From the NCBI RefSeq assembly GCF_044962685.1, contig NZ_JBBKTX010000015.1:62001-126000 (forward strand): a DNA stretch of 64,000 nucleotides. The letters are read 5' to 3'. How positions within the stretch are numbered: the first letter of the stretch is position 1; every line of letters starts with the position of its first letter. The translations under genes were made by a program, and so were the position numbers. A model generated the notes under the pieces. It did not search any database. It was given only the letters and a program-made list of their open reading frames with translations, and was not told the origin of the DNA. The stretch is from Oceanobacter antarcticus. GTDB taxonomy: Bacteria > Pseudomonadota > Gammaproteobacteria > Pseudomonadales > Oceanobacteraceae. Shown piece by piece: positions 10,329 to 19,543 of this stretch.

Positions 10329-10854
10329 ACTGACTCTTTGGTCAGCTTATTGCTTTAAAATTTGATGACTATTTAATGACAATTTAAATACCACATTGTA
10401 ATTCAGGGTGAGTAACATACTGGCATCAGCGACTGAGCTCTCAACAACCTCCTCGCCATTGCGGACAATTCAGCCGATAATTCCACCGCCAAATAACATC
10501 GATTCCCAAATGAATATTCCATTATAACTGTACAGACCTGCACCTTGACCCACGACACCCAACGATTATTGACTCTGCGCTAGGCTGACGCGGACTGTTA
10601 TTAGCCCAGTGTTGACTCATGGCTGCAATACGCAACGCCACAGGAACAGTGACCAAGTGTTTGGTTTATAACGTCATCCTTACGCCCGGAAGTGATCATG
10701 GCCTCTAAGGTTATTCCTAAAACAACTTAAAACTTCCCCTTTACATGCTTGAGGGAAATAACAGAAGTTTGGGATAATGCGCCCCCTGATTTTCAACCGG
10801 GCTACTTTTCAGCCACAGCACAGCAACAAAACTGCTGCATTTGCGGAGCACTGC
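10329..10854. other. Intergenic region upstream of rsxA
   Basis: 526 bases between the minus-strand YRG gene and rsxA. The left part is AT-rich and suits a promoter. A string TGGTCAGCTTATTGCTTT at 10339-10356 has the GG-N10-GC spacing of a sigma-54 promoter, but it is about 490 bases from rsxA, so I do not call it. The right part shows no clear element apart from GGAG (10845-10848), the ribosome-binding site of rsxA. Confidence 0.45.
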
Positions 10855-11436
10855 ATGACCGAGTATTTGCTGATTCTGGTAAGCACCATTCTGGTGAACA
10901 ACTTTGTGCTGGTTCAGTTTCTCGGCCTGTGCCCCTTTATGGGGGTTTCCAACAAGCTGGAAACCGCCATTGGTATGGGGGCTGCCACCACCTTTGTGCT
11001 GACTCTGGCATCACTATGCAGCTATCTGGTGTACACCTTCTTGTTGGTGCCACTAGAGCTGGTGTACCTGAAAACCATCAGTTTCATTATGGTGATTGCC
11101 GTGGTTGTCGGTTTTACCGAATTGGCTATTCGGAAAACCAGCCCACTGCTGTATCGGGTTTTGGGTATATTCCTGCCGCTGATCACCACCAACTGCGCCG
11201 TATTGGGCGTGGCGTTACTGAACATCAAACGCGATAACAGCCTGGTGGAATCCATTCTTTATGGTTTTGGTGCTGCCGTTGGCTTCTCGTTGGTGATGGT
11301 GTTATTTGCCGCCATGCGCGAACGTATTGCTGCCGCCGATGTACCAAAACCATTCCAGGGCTCTGCCATTGCCATGGTCACTGCGGGCTTGATGTCGCTG
11401 GCATTTATGGGCTTTACCGGCCTGGTCAGTATTTAA
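10855..11436 (+). CDS. rsxA: Ion-translocating electron transport complex subunit RsxA/RnfA
   Basis: A 193-residue integral membrane subunit of the Rsx/Rnf complex, which couples ferredoxin-NAD electron transfer to ion movement. The start MTEYLLILVSTILVNNFVL is diagnostic. The frame is open 78 bases further upstream, but GGAG at 10845-10848 fits the ATG at 10855. About six hydrophobic helices span the chain, and LGIFLPLITTNCAVLG is a strongly conserved segment carrying the Cys used by RnfA. RsxA and RsxE are related; both share VQFLGLCP and ITTNCAxLG-type motifs here. It is the first gene of rsxABCDGE. In nitrogen fixers this complex can supply reduced ferredoxin; elsewhere it resets SoxR. 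Confidence 0.95.
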   Translation: MTEYLLILVSTILVNNFVLVQFLGLCPFMGVSNKLETAIGMGAATTFVLTLASLCSYLVYTFLLVPLELVYLKTISFIMVIAVVVGFTELAIRKTSPLLYRVLGIFLPLITTNCAVLGVALLNIKRDNSLVESILYGFGAAVGFSLVMVLFAAMRERIAAADVPKPFQGSAIAMVTAGLMSLAFMGFTGLVSI

Positions 11437-11458
11437 CCGGGACGAACGGAAGCTATTT

Positions 11459-12076
11459 ATGAGTACTGTTGTAATCGCGATTGCTGTACTGGCAATTTTG
11501 GCCCTGATCTTTGGTGCCGTGCTCGGCTTTGCTGCCGTACGCTTCAAGGTAGAAGGCAACCCCATCGTTGATCAAATTAATGACCTGTTACCCCAGACCC
11601 AGTGCGGCCAGTGCAGCTACCCTGGTTGCAAGCCTTACGCGGAAGCCATCGCCAATGGCGAAAAAATCAACAAATGCCCACCCGGCGGCGAAGGCACGAT
11701 TCAATCACTGGCGGAGTTACTCGGTGTTGAGCCAGAGCCACTGGATGCCGAACACGGTGCCGAAAAAACCCTGCCGACGGTCGCGGTTATCCGCGAAGAC
11801 GAGTGCATTGGCTGTACCAAGTGCATTCAGGCCTGCCCGGTCGATGCCATTATCGGTGCTGCCAAACAAATGCATACCGTCGTGGCCAATGAATGTACCG
11901 GCTGTGATTTATGTGTTGAGCCCTGCCCGGTCGACTGCATTGATATGGTGCCTGTTACGCCAACCACGACTACCTGGTACTGGCAAGCACCCGCTGCCGA
12001 GCTGATTATTACCGATCGCAATCCTGGTCTGGCCCCTACCCTCAGTAACGACAGTGACAAGGGGCAGGCCGCATGA
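11459..12076 (+). CDS. rsxB: Electron transport complex iron-sulfur subunit RsxB/RnfB
   Basis: 205 residues. An N-terminal membrane helix (VVIAIAVLAILALIFGAVLG) anchors it. A 4Fe-4S domain follows with CGQCSYPGC and KCPPGG, and then two ferredoxin-type clusters, CIGCTKCIQACPVD and CTGCDLCVEPCPVD. This is the full cofactor set of RnfB, which takes electrons from ferredoxin and passes them into the complex. The gene starts 22 bases after rsxA and overlaps rsxC by four bases (ATGA), so translation is coupled. Confidence 0.95.
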   Translation: MSTVVIAIAVLAILALIFGAVLGFAAVRFKVEGNPIVDQINDLLPQTQCGQCSYPGCKPYAEAIANGEKINKCPPGGEGTIQSLAELLGVEPEPLDAEHGAEKTLPTVAVIREDECIGCTKCIQACPVDAIIGAAKQMHTVVANECTGCDLCVEPCPVDCIDMVPVTPTTTTWYWQAPAAELIITDRNPGLAPTLSNDSDKGQAA

Positions 12077-14391
12077 CCCATATGATTCAGCTGCACAGCT
12101 TTGATGGGGGCATTCATCCGGCTGAACACAAGCAGCAAAGTACCCAACGTGCGATTCGTAGCGCGCCAATGGCAGCACTGCTGACGCTGCCATTAGGCCA
12201 GCATATTGGTGCACCTGCAGTGCCTTGTGTTGCTGTCGGTGAACGCGTGCTCAAAGGCCAAGCAATCGCCAACGCCCAGGGCTTTGTCAGCGTACCGTTG
12301 CATGCTCCAACCTCTGGCACTCTTGTTGCCATTGAAGACCGTCAGGTTCCCCATGCCTCGGGTCTGACCGCTCCTTGTATTGTTATTCAGCCCGATGGTC
12401 AGGACGAATGGATCGAACATCAGAGTCTGTTTGATGAGCTGGGGCTGACCGATCTGGTCGATCTGGATCCCGCCGCACTGGTGAGCCGTATTCGCGACTG
12501 CGGTATTGCCGGTATGGGTGGCGCAGGTTTTCCGACTGCGGTGAAACTCGCCGTCAAACACGATGACAACGGCAACAGCCCGATCAACACCCTGATTCTC
12601 AACGGCGCGGAATGTGAGCCCTATATCACCGCCGATGACATGCTGATGCGCGAGCGCGCAGACGAAGTGATTCGTGGTGCTCAGGTGCTGCTGCATATTC
12701 TGGGTGCCAGACGCTGCCTGATCGGCGTTGAAGACAACAAACCCGAAGCCATTGCTGCCCTGAATGCCGCCAACACAGCGCTTAACGAGCAACATCACAT
12801 CGACGTCGTTGCCATCCCCACCAAATACCCGTCCGGCGGCGAAAAGCAGCTGATCCAGATTCTGACCGGCGCGGAAGTCCCCGCCGGTGGTATTCCGGCC
12901 AACCTGGGTATCGTTTGTCAGAACGTCGGCACCGCCAGCGCGATTTACCGGGCGATCTATCATGGCGAGCCGCTGATCAGCCGTATTACCACCGTCACTG
13001 GTGACGCCATTAAAGAACCCGGCAACTGGGAAGTGGCCCTGGGTACTCCGGTGTCGCACCTGCTGGCGTTGTCTGGCTACACAGCCCAACAGCAGGAACG
13101 TATCATCATGGGTGGCCCAATGATGGGCTTTACCTTGCCGGATGATTCGTTACCCGTTGTCAAAACCAGCAATTGCCTGCTGGCCCCCAGCAGCCGCGAA
13201 ATGCCACTCAACGAAGCCGCCATGGCCTGCATTCGTTGCGGCATGTGCACCGTTGCTTGCCCGGCGCAATTACTGCCACAGCAACTGTACTGGTTCAGTA
13301 AGGCGGAAGAATTCGACAAGGCCGAGCAACACAACCTGTTCGATTGTATTGAATGCGGTGCCTGTTCCTACGTTTGCCCCAGTCAGATTCCGCTGGTGCA
13401 GTACTATCGTCATGCCAAAGGTGCGATCCGCGAAGAACGTGCCGCGCAAGAAAAATCCGAACGTGCTCGCGAACGCTTCGAGCGCCGCCTGGCTCGCCAG
13501 GAACGCGAAGCAGCCGAAAAAGAAGCCAAGCGTAAAGCTCGCGCCGAAGCGGCTGCCCAGGCAGCTGCCGATAAAAAAGCCGCCGCTGAATCGGCCGCTG
13601 CCCAAACGACTGCGACACCGGCTCCCACCGCCAGCACCGCTGCACTGGGTTCTCCGGCATTGGAAAAACTGCAAAAACAGCTGAGCGCTAGCCAAACCGC
13701 GATCAGTAAAACCAAGGAAAAACTGGCGGCAGCGCAGCAGGCGCTGGCGGCGGGTAATGAAGATCAGCAAGCCAAGGTCGACGCCCTGGAAAGTGCCCTG
13801 GTCAAAACCCAGACCCGGATGAAAGACCTGGCCAAAGACATTGCGACCGAGAAAAAAGCCCTCAAGGCACAGTCGGCAGCCAGTGCTGCAAACGATACAG
13901 TAACCGGCCCCGACAAAGGTGACCCCAACAGCCCGGAACGACTGCAACGCAAATGGGAAACGGCCCAGGCGCGTCTCGACACCGCTCTCAAACGTCTGGA
14001 AGAAGCCAAGACCCAGGGACTGGATACGGTGGCTGCGCTGGAAACCGGCATCACCAAACAACAGCTGCGGGTCGACGAGGCCAAAGCAGCCTGGCAAGCG
14101 GCAGCAAACCCGTTAAAACCAAAACCCGTAACACCAGAACCGGCAACCTCAGAATCGGTAAACAATACACAGGCCGATATCGAAGCGCTGCGGAAAAAAA
14201 TACTGGCGACACAAGACCGCCTCAACAAGGCTCAGGAACGACTGACGATGGCCAGGGAGCAAGACCAGGATACGGTTGATGCCCTGACGTTGGGCGTCAA
14301 CAAACAACACGACAAATTAGACGCCCTGACCCGACAACTGGATGAGCTGGAACAGCTATCCGGGGCAACCACCACAAGCGGAACCCTGTAA
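12073..14391 (+). CDS. rsxC: Electron transport complex subunit RsxC/RnfC with long coiled C-terminus
   Basis: A 772-residue RnfC, the NADH- and FMN-binding subunit. The N-terminal part has IRDCGIAGMGGAGFPTAVK and LNGAECEPYITADD, the nucleotide-binding core. Two 4Fe-4S motifs follow: CIRCGMCTVACP and CIECGACSYVCP. After about residue 450 comes a roughly 300-residue Ala/Lys/Glu/Gln-rich tail, with repeated units built on LxxAQxxLxxA and EKLxxxQ patterns that predict a long coiled coil. Such extensions are known in gammaproteobacterial RsxC; their length varies between species through repeat expansion. The overlap with rsxD at 14391 is one base. Confidence 0.95.
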   Translation: MTHMIQLHSFDGGIHPAEHKQQSTQRAIRSAPMAALLTLPLGQHIGAPAVPCVAVGERVLKGQAIANAQGFVSVPLHAPTSGTLVAIEDRQVPHASGLTAPCIVIQPDGQDEWIEHQSLFDELGLTDLVDLDPAALVSRIRDCGIAGMGGAGFPTAVKLAVKHDDNGNSPINTLILNGAECEPYITADDMLMRERADEVIRGAQVLLHILGARRCLIGVEDNKPEAIAALNAANTALNEQHHIDVVAIPTKYPSGGEKQLIQILTGAEVPAGGIPANLGIVCQNVGTASAIYRAIYHGEPLISRITTVTGDAIKEPGNWEVALGTPVSHLLALSGYTAQQQERIIMGGPMMGFTLPDDSLPVVKTSNCLLAPSSREMPLNEAAMACIRCGMCTVACPAQLLPQQLYWFSKAEEFDKAEQHNLFDCIECGACSYVCPSQIPLVQYYRHAKGAIREERAAQEKSERARERFERRLARQEREAAEKEAKRKARAEAAAQAAADKKAAAESAAAQTTATPAPTASTAALGSPALEKLQKQLSASQTAISKTKEKLAAAQQALAAGNEDQQAKVDALESALVKTQTRMKDLAKDIATEKKALKAQSAASAANDTVTGPDKGDPNSPERLQRKWETAQARLDTALKRLEEAKTQGLDTVAALETGITKQQLRVDEAKAAWQAAANPLKPKPVTPEPATSESVNNTQADIEALRKKILATQDRLNKAQERLTMAREQDQDTVDALTLGVNKQHDKLDALTRQLDELEQLSGATTTSGTL

Positions 14392-15458
14392 TGGCGTTGA
14401 TCACCCTTTCTTCCCCTCACGCACACGGTCACAACAGCACCCGCAAGGTGATGCTGACGGTCACCCTGGCCACCTTACCGGGGCTGGCCGTCATGACCGG
14501 CCTGTTCGGATTTGGCAACCTGATCAACGTGGTACTGGCCGCACTGGTTGCGATGGCGACCGAAGCCCTGGTACTGAGTATTCGTCAGCGCCCGGTGATG
14601 TTCTTCCTGAAAGACAACAGTGCGTTGCTGACCGGTGTACTGATCGGTCTGGCCTTGCCGCCACTGGCGCCCTGGTGGATCACGCTGGTGGCCACTGCTT
14701 TTGCGATTGTATTTGCCAAACAACTGTACGGTGGAATGGGTAATAACCCGTTTAACCCGGCCATGATTGGGTACGCGCTGGTATTAATTTCCTTTCCGGT
14801 ACAAATGACCACTAACTGGGCAGTGTCCAGCCAAATGGGGGGTTCCACTGCCGGATTGAGCGATGCCCTGTCGATCATTTTTACCGGTGCCGGTGGCAGT
14901 GCCGACGCTTTCACCGGGGCCACGCCTCTGGATGCTTACAAACATCTGATCAGCAACAAAACCGCCGTCGAAGTGCTGACAGAATCAACGTTTAATGGCT
15001 GGCTTAACGGTGGCTGGGAATGGGTCAACCTGGCCTTTATGGCCGGAGGGCTGGTACTTATATGGCAACGTATTATCACCTGGCATATTCCTGTCGCGAT
15101 GCTCGCTGGACTGTCACTGTGCTCGCTGACCCTGGGCTGGGATGCCGACATGTACACCCCGACATCGCTGCATCTACTCAGTGGCGCGACCATGCTGGGG
15201 GCTTTTTTTATTGCCACCGACCCGGTATCCGCTGCGACCACTCCGCTGGGCAAACTGATCTATGGCGCCGGTATCGGTATTTTGCTCTATGTTATTCGCA
15301 GCTGGGGGTCCTACCCGGATGCGGTGGCCTTTGCCGTGTTACTGATGAACTTCGCCGCTCCCTTTATTGACGCCTACACTCAGCCACGCACTTATGGTCA
15401 TACCAAAGCCAATCGCGGCCTCAACAACCGAGGCCCCAAAAAGCCGGAGGCTAAATAA
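14391..15458 (+). CDS. rsxD: Electron transport complex subunit RsxD/RnfD
   Basis: A 355-residue polytopic membrane subunit. The motif FTGATPLDAYK marks the Thr that covalently binds FMN in RnfD (usually SGATPL). GGMGNNPFNPAMIGYAL is another family signature. It shares one base with rsxC and with rsxG (TAATG-type junctions). RnfD forms the membrane core with RnfA and RnfE. Confidence 0.95.
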   Translation: MALITLSSPHAHGHNSTRKVMLTVTLATLPGLAVMTGLFGFGNLINVVLAALVAMATEALVLSIRQRPVMFFLKDNSALLTGVLIGLALPPLAPWWITLVATAFAIVFAKQLYGGMGNNPFNPAMIGYALVLISFPVQMTTNWAVSSQMGGSTAGLSDALSIIFTGAGGSADAFTGATPLDAYKHLISNKTAVEVLTESTFNGWLNGGWEWVNLAFMAGGLVLIWQRIITWHIPVAMLAGLSLCSLTLGWDADMYTPTSLHLLSGATMLGAFFIATDPVSAATTPLGKLIYGAGIGILLYVIRSWGSYPDAVAFAVLLMNFAAPFIDAYTQPRTYGHTKANRGLNNRGPKKPEAK

Positions 15459-16126
15459 TGCAGGAACTACTTGCTTCCATTCAGCGTAACGCCATCGGTC
15501 TGGGCCTGTTTGCCATTGTCACAGCCGGGGCCATTGCCGTCGCGCAAGTAGGTACTGCGGATCGTATTGCCCATAACATGCGCTTGGCCCAATCACGGGC
15601 ATTGAACGAAATCGTCCCGGCAAACCAATACGACAACGACCTGCTAGCCGATGTCATTCCCGTCGATGAACGCTTTAACCAGCAGTTACTGGGGCCGCTC
15701 CCCGACGATGCCACTATCCATCTGGCGCGCCGCCATGGCCAAGTCGATACGGTGATCCTGCCGGTGGTAGCACCCGACGGTTACACCATGGAAATGGGTC
15801 TGCTGGTGGGGATTCACGCCGACGGCAGTATCGCCGGAGTACGTGTCATCAGCCACCGCGAAACCCCCGGACTGGGTGACAAGATCGATCTGAAAAAATC
15901 CCGATGGGTGATGGAATTCAACGGCAAGTCGCTGGCATCTCCTGGTGAAAACGCCTGGGCCGTGAAAAAAGACGGCGGCAGTTTTGACCAGTTCACCGGA
16001 GCGACGATCACCCCGCGAGCCGTCGTTGCGGCGGTCAAACACGCCCTGCGTTTTTTTGAACAACACAAAACCCAACTGCTGAGCTACCCGCTCGCAGCGC
16101 CCGCCAGCCGCGTGGAGAACAACTGA
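15458..16126 (+). CDS. rsxG: Electron transport complex subunit RsxG/RnfG
   Basis: 222 residues with an N-terminal membrane anchor (AIGLGLFAIVTAGAIAVA) and a periplasmic FMN-binding domain. The flavinylation motif reads FTGATITPRAVV, where the first Thr of the S/TGATxT motif family accepts FMN. YTMEMGLLVGI and SHRETPGLGDKID are typical RnfG segments. It is followed one base later by rsxE. Confidence 0.94.
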   Translation: MQELLASIQRNAIGLGLFAIVTAGAIAVAQVGTADRIAHNMRLAQSRALNEIVPANQYDNDLLADVIPVDERFNQQLLGPLPDDATIHLARRHGQVDTVILPVVAPDGYTMEMGLLVGIHADGSIAGVRVISHRETPGLGDKIDLKKSRWVMEFNGKSLASPGENAWAVKKDGGSFDQFTGATITPRAVVAAVKHALRFFEQHKTQLLSYPLAAPASRVENN

Positions 16127-16127
16127 C

Positions 16128-16841
16128 ATGGCAACCAAATCACTACGGGAAATCTCCCTTGATGGCTTGTGGAACAACAATCCGGCACTGGTTCAGCTGC
16201 TCGGCCTCTGTCCGCTGCTGGCCGTCACCGGTTCAGTGGTGAATGCTCTCGGTCTTGGCCTGGCCACCATGATGGTACTGGTCGGCTCCAACTTTGCGGT
16301 ATCCCTGATTCGCAACCACGTCCCGGACGCCGTGCGGTTACCCGCGTTTGTGATGATTATCGCCTCGTTTACCACCGTGGCTGAACTGGTGATGCAAGCG
16401 TTCACTTACGAGTTGTATCAGGTATTGGGTATTTTTATCCCGTTAATCGTCACCAACTGCGCGATTCTCGGACGGGCCGATGCCTTTGCCTGCAAAAACC
16501 CGGTAATCCCCTCCATTGTCGACGGTTTTATGATGGCTCTGGGGTTCACCACCGTGCTGATTATCCTTGGTGCGATGCGCGAAATACTGGGCCAGGGAGT
16601 ACTCTTCTCGAACATGCAGTTGCTGTTTGGCCCATCAGCCGTCAACTGGAAAATCGAGCTGTTCAGCAACTATCCCGATTTCCTTTTTGCAATTTTGCCA
16701 CCCGGTGCCTTTATGGCCATGGGCATTTTGATTGCCCTGAAAAATATTATTGATGGCCAAATCAAAGCCGCCGCCGAAGCGACAAAAGCCCCGCTTGAAG
16801 TAGGCGGCAAGCGTGTACGGGTCACTGGCAAGATCAGCTGA
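16128..16841 (+). CDS. rsxE: Electron transport complex subunit RsxE/RnfE
   Basis: A 237-residue membrane subunit, the last gene of the rsx operon. It starts MATKSLREISLDGLWNNNP and has the conserved LVQLLGLCPLLAVT and IFIPLIVTNCAILGRADAFA segments, paralogous to those in RsxA. In many relatives rsxE is followed by nth (endonuclease III). Here nth is absent and a regulatory region for the aap operon follows. Confidence 0.95.
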   Translation: MATKSLREISLDGLWNNNPALVQLLGLCPLLAVTGSVVNALGLGLATMMVLVGSNFAVSLIRNHVPDAVRLPAFVMIIASFTTVAELVMQAFTYELYQVLGIFIPLIVTNCAILGRADAFACKNPVIPSIVDGFMMALGFTTVLIILGAMREILGQGVLFSNMQLLFGPSAVNWKIELFSNYPDFLFAILPPGAFMAMGILIALKNIIDGQIKAAAEATKAPLEVGGKRVRVTGKIS

Positions 16842-17021
16842 TTAGCCGTTTTTCCAGGCTCGCAGCCTGTCGCAGCGAGCGATTGTCCGCCTGCCGCTGC
16901 AAGATCATAGCCCAAAACCATCACCCAAAATCTTTATTCGCCCCCAAGGGCCTCCTAACGATCTCTTGCTCATCACAGCAAACTGCCTTTTGCTCAAAAA
17001 AAGAGCATTAATCGGCAAAAT

Positions 17022-17038
17022 AGCACTATATTAATGCA
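17022..17038 (+). promoter_or_regulatory. NtrC-type binding site upstream of aapJ
   Basis: The string AGCACTATATTAATGCA matches the known NtrC site pattern TGCACTATATTGGTGCA at all but three positions. It is about 150 bases upstream of the sigma-54-like promoter at 17187, a normal distance for an enhancer site. Part of it also lies in an inverted repeat GCATTAAT/ATTAATGC (17005-17037). Regulation of aap transporters by nitrogen control is established in Rhizobium. Confidence 0.55.
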
Positions 17039-17060
17039 AAACTTTCCATGTTTGCGGCCT

Positions 17061-17090
17061 TCGTCCAGACATCCTGTTCTGTCTGGACGA
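17061..17090 (+). terminator. Perfect 11-bp hairpin, likely rsx operon terminator
   Basis: TCGTCCAGACA and its complement TGTCTGGACGA flank an 8-base loop, followed by TTGAAATTTTT. It lies 220 bases past rsxE and upstream of the predicted aapJ promoter, so it probably ends rsx transcription. Confidence 0.5.
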
Positions 17091-17186
17091 TTGAAATTTT
17101 TCCGACACTGCCACGAAGCTGATAGAGTGTGGCCATGAGCAATTTCAGTGCATACACGGGTCAATGGCTGTTCATTGACAGTTCAT

Positions 17187-17202
17187 TGGCACCCAAATTG
17201 AA
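17187..17202 (+). promoter_or_regulatory. Sigma-54-like promoter of aapJQMP
   Basis: TGGCACCCAAATTGAA has a perfect -24 box (TGGCAC), five spacer bases and a -12 box TTGAA in place of TTGCA. The invariant C of the -12 GC pair is A, so the match is imperfect. The same variant occurs upstream of nrtA. Transcription would begin near 17213, about 50 bases before the aapJ ATG. Confidence 0.45.
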
Positions 17203-17263
17203 TGAATGTGCCGAGCGAGCACACTCTTTTATTACTCGACGACTCAAACAGGGAGCACACACT

Positions 17264-18277
17264 ATGTTGAAACAGGTGACGATGGCGGCAACAGGCCTCG
17301 TACTCGGTCTTTCCATAACCGCGCAGGCAGGCACGCTGGAGGATGTCCAGAAACGTGGCGCGGTGTCCTGTGGTGTCAGCACCGGACTGGCCGGCTTCTC
17401 GCAAAAAGATGAAAAAGGTAACTGGTCTGGTATTGATGTTGATGTCTGTCGTGCCGTTGCTGCGGCCGTATTGGGTGATGCCAGCAAGGTGCAGTACAAA
17501 CCTCTGACCGCCAAGGAGCGTTTTACCGCTCTGCAATCTGGCGAAGTCGATATGCTATCGCGCAATACCACCTGGACCCTGACTCGTGATGCCTCTCTGG
17601 GCCTGAACTTTGTGGGTGTGAACTACTACGATGGCCAGGGTTTTATGGTGTCGAAGAACCTCGGCGTCAGCAGCGTTAACGACCTCGACGGCGCTACCGT
17701 GTGCATCCAGGCAGGGACAACAACAGAGCTGAATCTGGCCGATTATTTCCGCGCCCACGGTATGGAATACACCGCCATTACCTTTGATACCTCTGACCAG
17801 ACCCGTGCCGGTTTTGAAAGCGGTCGCTGCGACGTCCTGACGTCTGACCAATCCCAGCTTTATGCCTTGCGTATTGGTCTGCAAAAGCCGGAAAACGCGA
17901 TGGTATTACCAGAAGTGATTTCCAAAGAGCCACTAGGCCCGGTGGTGCGTCAGGGCGACGACGCCTGGTTTAATATCGTCAAATGGTCGCTGGCGGCGAT
18001 CATCGAAGCTGAATACCTCGGCATCAGCAGCGCCACCGCAGCCACTGCCGCCAAGTCCGGCACCCCGGAACAGAAACGTCTGCTCGGCAGCGACGGTGAC
18101 GCAGGCTCCAAACTCGGCCTCAGCGCCGACTGGGCCAACAATATTGTTTCTCAGGTCGGTAACTACAGTGAGGTCTTCGAACGTAATGTCGGTTCCGGCT
18201 CCCCCCTGAAGATCGCCCGGGGTCTGAACGCCCAGTGGAATAAAGGCGGCATCATGTATTCCAACCCGATTCGTTGA
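17264..18277 (+). CDS. aapJ: General L-amino-acid ABC transporter substrate-binding protein AapJ
   Basis: 337 residues. I chose the ATG at 17264, which follows GGGAG and begins a clean signal peptide (MLKQVTMAATGLVLGLSITAQA). The mature part begins TLEDVQKRGAVSCGVS and contains GLAGFSQKDEKGNWSGIDVD, the family 3 amino-acid-binding pattern of AapJ/BztA. It delivers polar amino acids such as glutamate to the membrane complex encoded downstream. A strong hairpin after its stop should leave more aapJ mRNA than permease mRNA, which is usual for binding proteins. Confidence 0.93.
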   Translation: MLKQVTMAATGLVLGLSITAQAGTLEDVQKRGAVSCGVSTGLAGFSQKDEKGNWSGIDVDVCRAVAAAVLGDASKVQYKPLTAKERFTALQSGEVDMLSRNTTWTLTRDASLGLNFVGVNYYDGQGFMVSKNLGVSSVNDLDGATVCIQAGTTTELNLADYFRAHGMEYTAITFDTSDQTRAGFESGRCDVLTSDQSQLYALRIGLQKPENAMVLPEVISKEPLGPVVRQGDDAWFNIVKWSLAAIIEAEYLGISSATAATAAKSGTPEQKRLLGSDGDAGSKLGLSADWANNIVSQVGNYSEVFERNVGSGSPLKIARGLNAQWNKGGIMYSNPIR

Positions 18278-18288
18278 TCGCCTTGATG

Positions 18289-18322
18289 ACATTCACCCGC
18301 CTGATGGCGGGTGAATGTGTTT
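18289..18322 (+). terminator. Intercistronic attenuator hairpin between aapJ and aapQ
   Basis: A perfect 13-bp stem, ACATTCACCCGCC and GGCGGGTGAATGT, with a four-base TGAT loop and a short GTGTTTT tail. Its place between the binding-protein and permease genes suggests partial termination or protection of the aapJ transcript. Confidence 0.75.
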
Positions 18323-18344
18323 TACCGGATACAGAGAGAGCCCT

Positions 18345-19541
18345 ATGACCAACGGTACGCCCCCCACCCCGCCTGCGGGCTCGGCTCCCGCGTTTTATAA
18401 CAATCCCCATGTCCGCGCCCTGTTTTACCAGTTGCTTCTGGTAGCCGGGATTGGCTACCTTGTTTTTCTGATTATCAGTAATACCCTGGCTAATATGGAA
18501 GCCCGCGGCATCAAGACCGGCTTCGACTTCCTCAGTACCACTGCCGGGTTTGATATTCTGATGGCTCTGGTGGACTACGACGCCACCCATACCTATCTCG
18601 ATACTTTTATCGTCGGCCTGCTGAATACCTTATTGGTGGGTGCGATTGGCATTGTACTGTCCACTCTGATCGGCTTTGTCATGGGCGTTGCCTACTTTTC
18701 CAACAACTGGCTGGTACAGCGTCTGTCGGTGGTGTACGTCGAAATATTCCGCAATATTCCCCTGTTATTACAAATTTTCTTCTGGTACTTCGCCGTGTTG
18801 GCCGCGCTGCCAAGTGCACGGAACAGCTTCAGTCTGGGAGAAGCCTTTTTCCTTAATATTCGTGGTCTTTACCTGCCGAAACTGATCGGTGAACCCGGTT
18901 CGGGTCTGGTTTACGGCGCTGTTGCTGCTGCTATTATTGGCATCTTTGCGCTGCAGCGTTGGGCCAAACGCAAGCAGGAACTGCAAGGGGTGCAACTGCC
19001 CGTAGTGCGGCTGTCACTGGCGTTACTGATCGGTTTACCACTGCTGGCGACTCTGGTAACCGGCATTCCTTTCGCACTGGAATATCCGGAATTAAAAGGC
19101 TTTAACTTCCGTGGCGGCATCACCATCATCCCGGAACTGATGGCGCTGGCGCTGGCGCTGAGCATCTATACCGGTGCGTTTATTGCCGAAGCCGTACGGG
19201 CTGGCATACAGGCCGTTCCCCACGGCCAGACCGAAGCCGCCCGCAGCATCGGCCTGAAAGACAGCCAGATCATGAAGCTGATTGTCGTACCGCAAGCCAT
19301 GCGGGTGATTGTGCCCATGCTCAACAGCGAATATCAGTCACTGGTGAAAAACTCGACTCTGGCGACCGCCATCGGTTATCCCGACCTGTTTACGGTATTT
19401 GTCGGCACTACGCTGAACCAGACCGGCCAGGCCATTGAAATTGTCTTTATGACCCTGACCGTGTTCTTCATCATCAACATGACCATTTCCTTCGTGATGA
19501 ACTGGTTCAACCACAAAGTCAGCCTGGCAGAGAGGAAATAA
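18345..19541 (+). CDS. aapQ: Amino-acid ABC transporter permease AapQ
   Basis: 398 residues, a HisM-type permease with the long loop between early helices that is typical of AapQ/BztB. The ATG at 18345 follows GAGAGAG; an upstream in-frame start at 18315 lies inside the attenuator tail. Membrane segments include LLVAGIGYLVFLIISNTL. The EAA loop reads EAARSIGLKDSQIMKLIVVP. It ends three bases before aapM. Confidence 0.93.
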   Translation: MTNGTPPTPPAGSAPAFYNNPHVRALFYQLLLVAGIGYLVFLIISNTLANMEARGIKTGFDFLSTTAGFDILMALVDYDATHTYLDTFIVGLLNTLLVGAIGIVLSTLIGFVMGVAYFSNNWLVQRLSVVYVEIFRNIPLLLQIFFWYFAVLAALPSARNSFSLGEAFFLNIRGLYLPKLIGEPGSGLVYGAVAAAIIGIFALQRWAKRKQELQGVQLPVVRLSLALLIGLPLLATLVTGIPFALEYPELKGFNFRGGITIIPELMALALALSIYTGAFIAEAVRAGIQAVPHGQTEAARSIGLKDSQIMKLIVVPQAMRVIVPMLNSEYQSLVKNSTLATAIGYPDLFTVFVGTTLNQTGQAIEIVFMTLTVFFIINMTISFVMNWFNHKVSLAERK

Positions 19542-19543
19542 CC

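Larger units (their letters stand above)
16842..17263. other. Regulatory region between rsxE and aapJ
   Basis: 422 bases with no gene. An open frame at 17129 continues into aapJ but lacks a ribosome-binding site. The stretch contains a small hairpin just after rsxE (CAGGCT/AGCCTG near 16855), an NtrC-like site, a strong hairpin and a sigma-54-like promoter, listed separately. Confidence 0.6.

Noticed and set aside
10339..10356. Sigma-54-like string TGGTCAGCTTATTGCTTT upstream of rsxA
   Set aside because: Weak -24 box and about 490 bases from rsxA; such a short match is expected by chance in a window this size.
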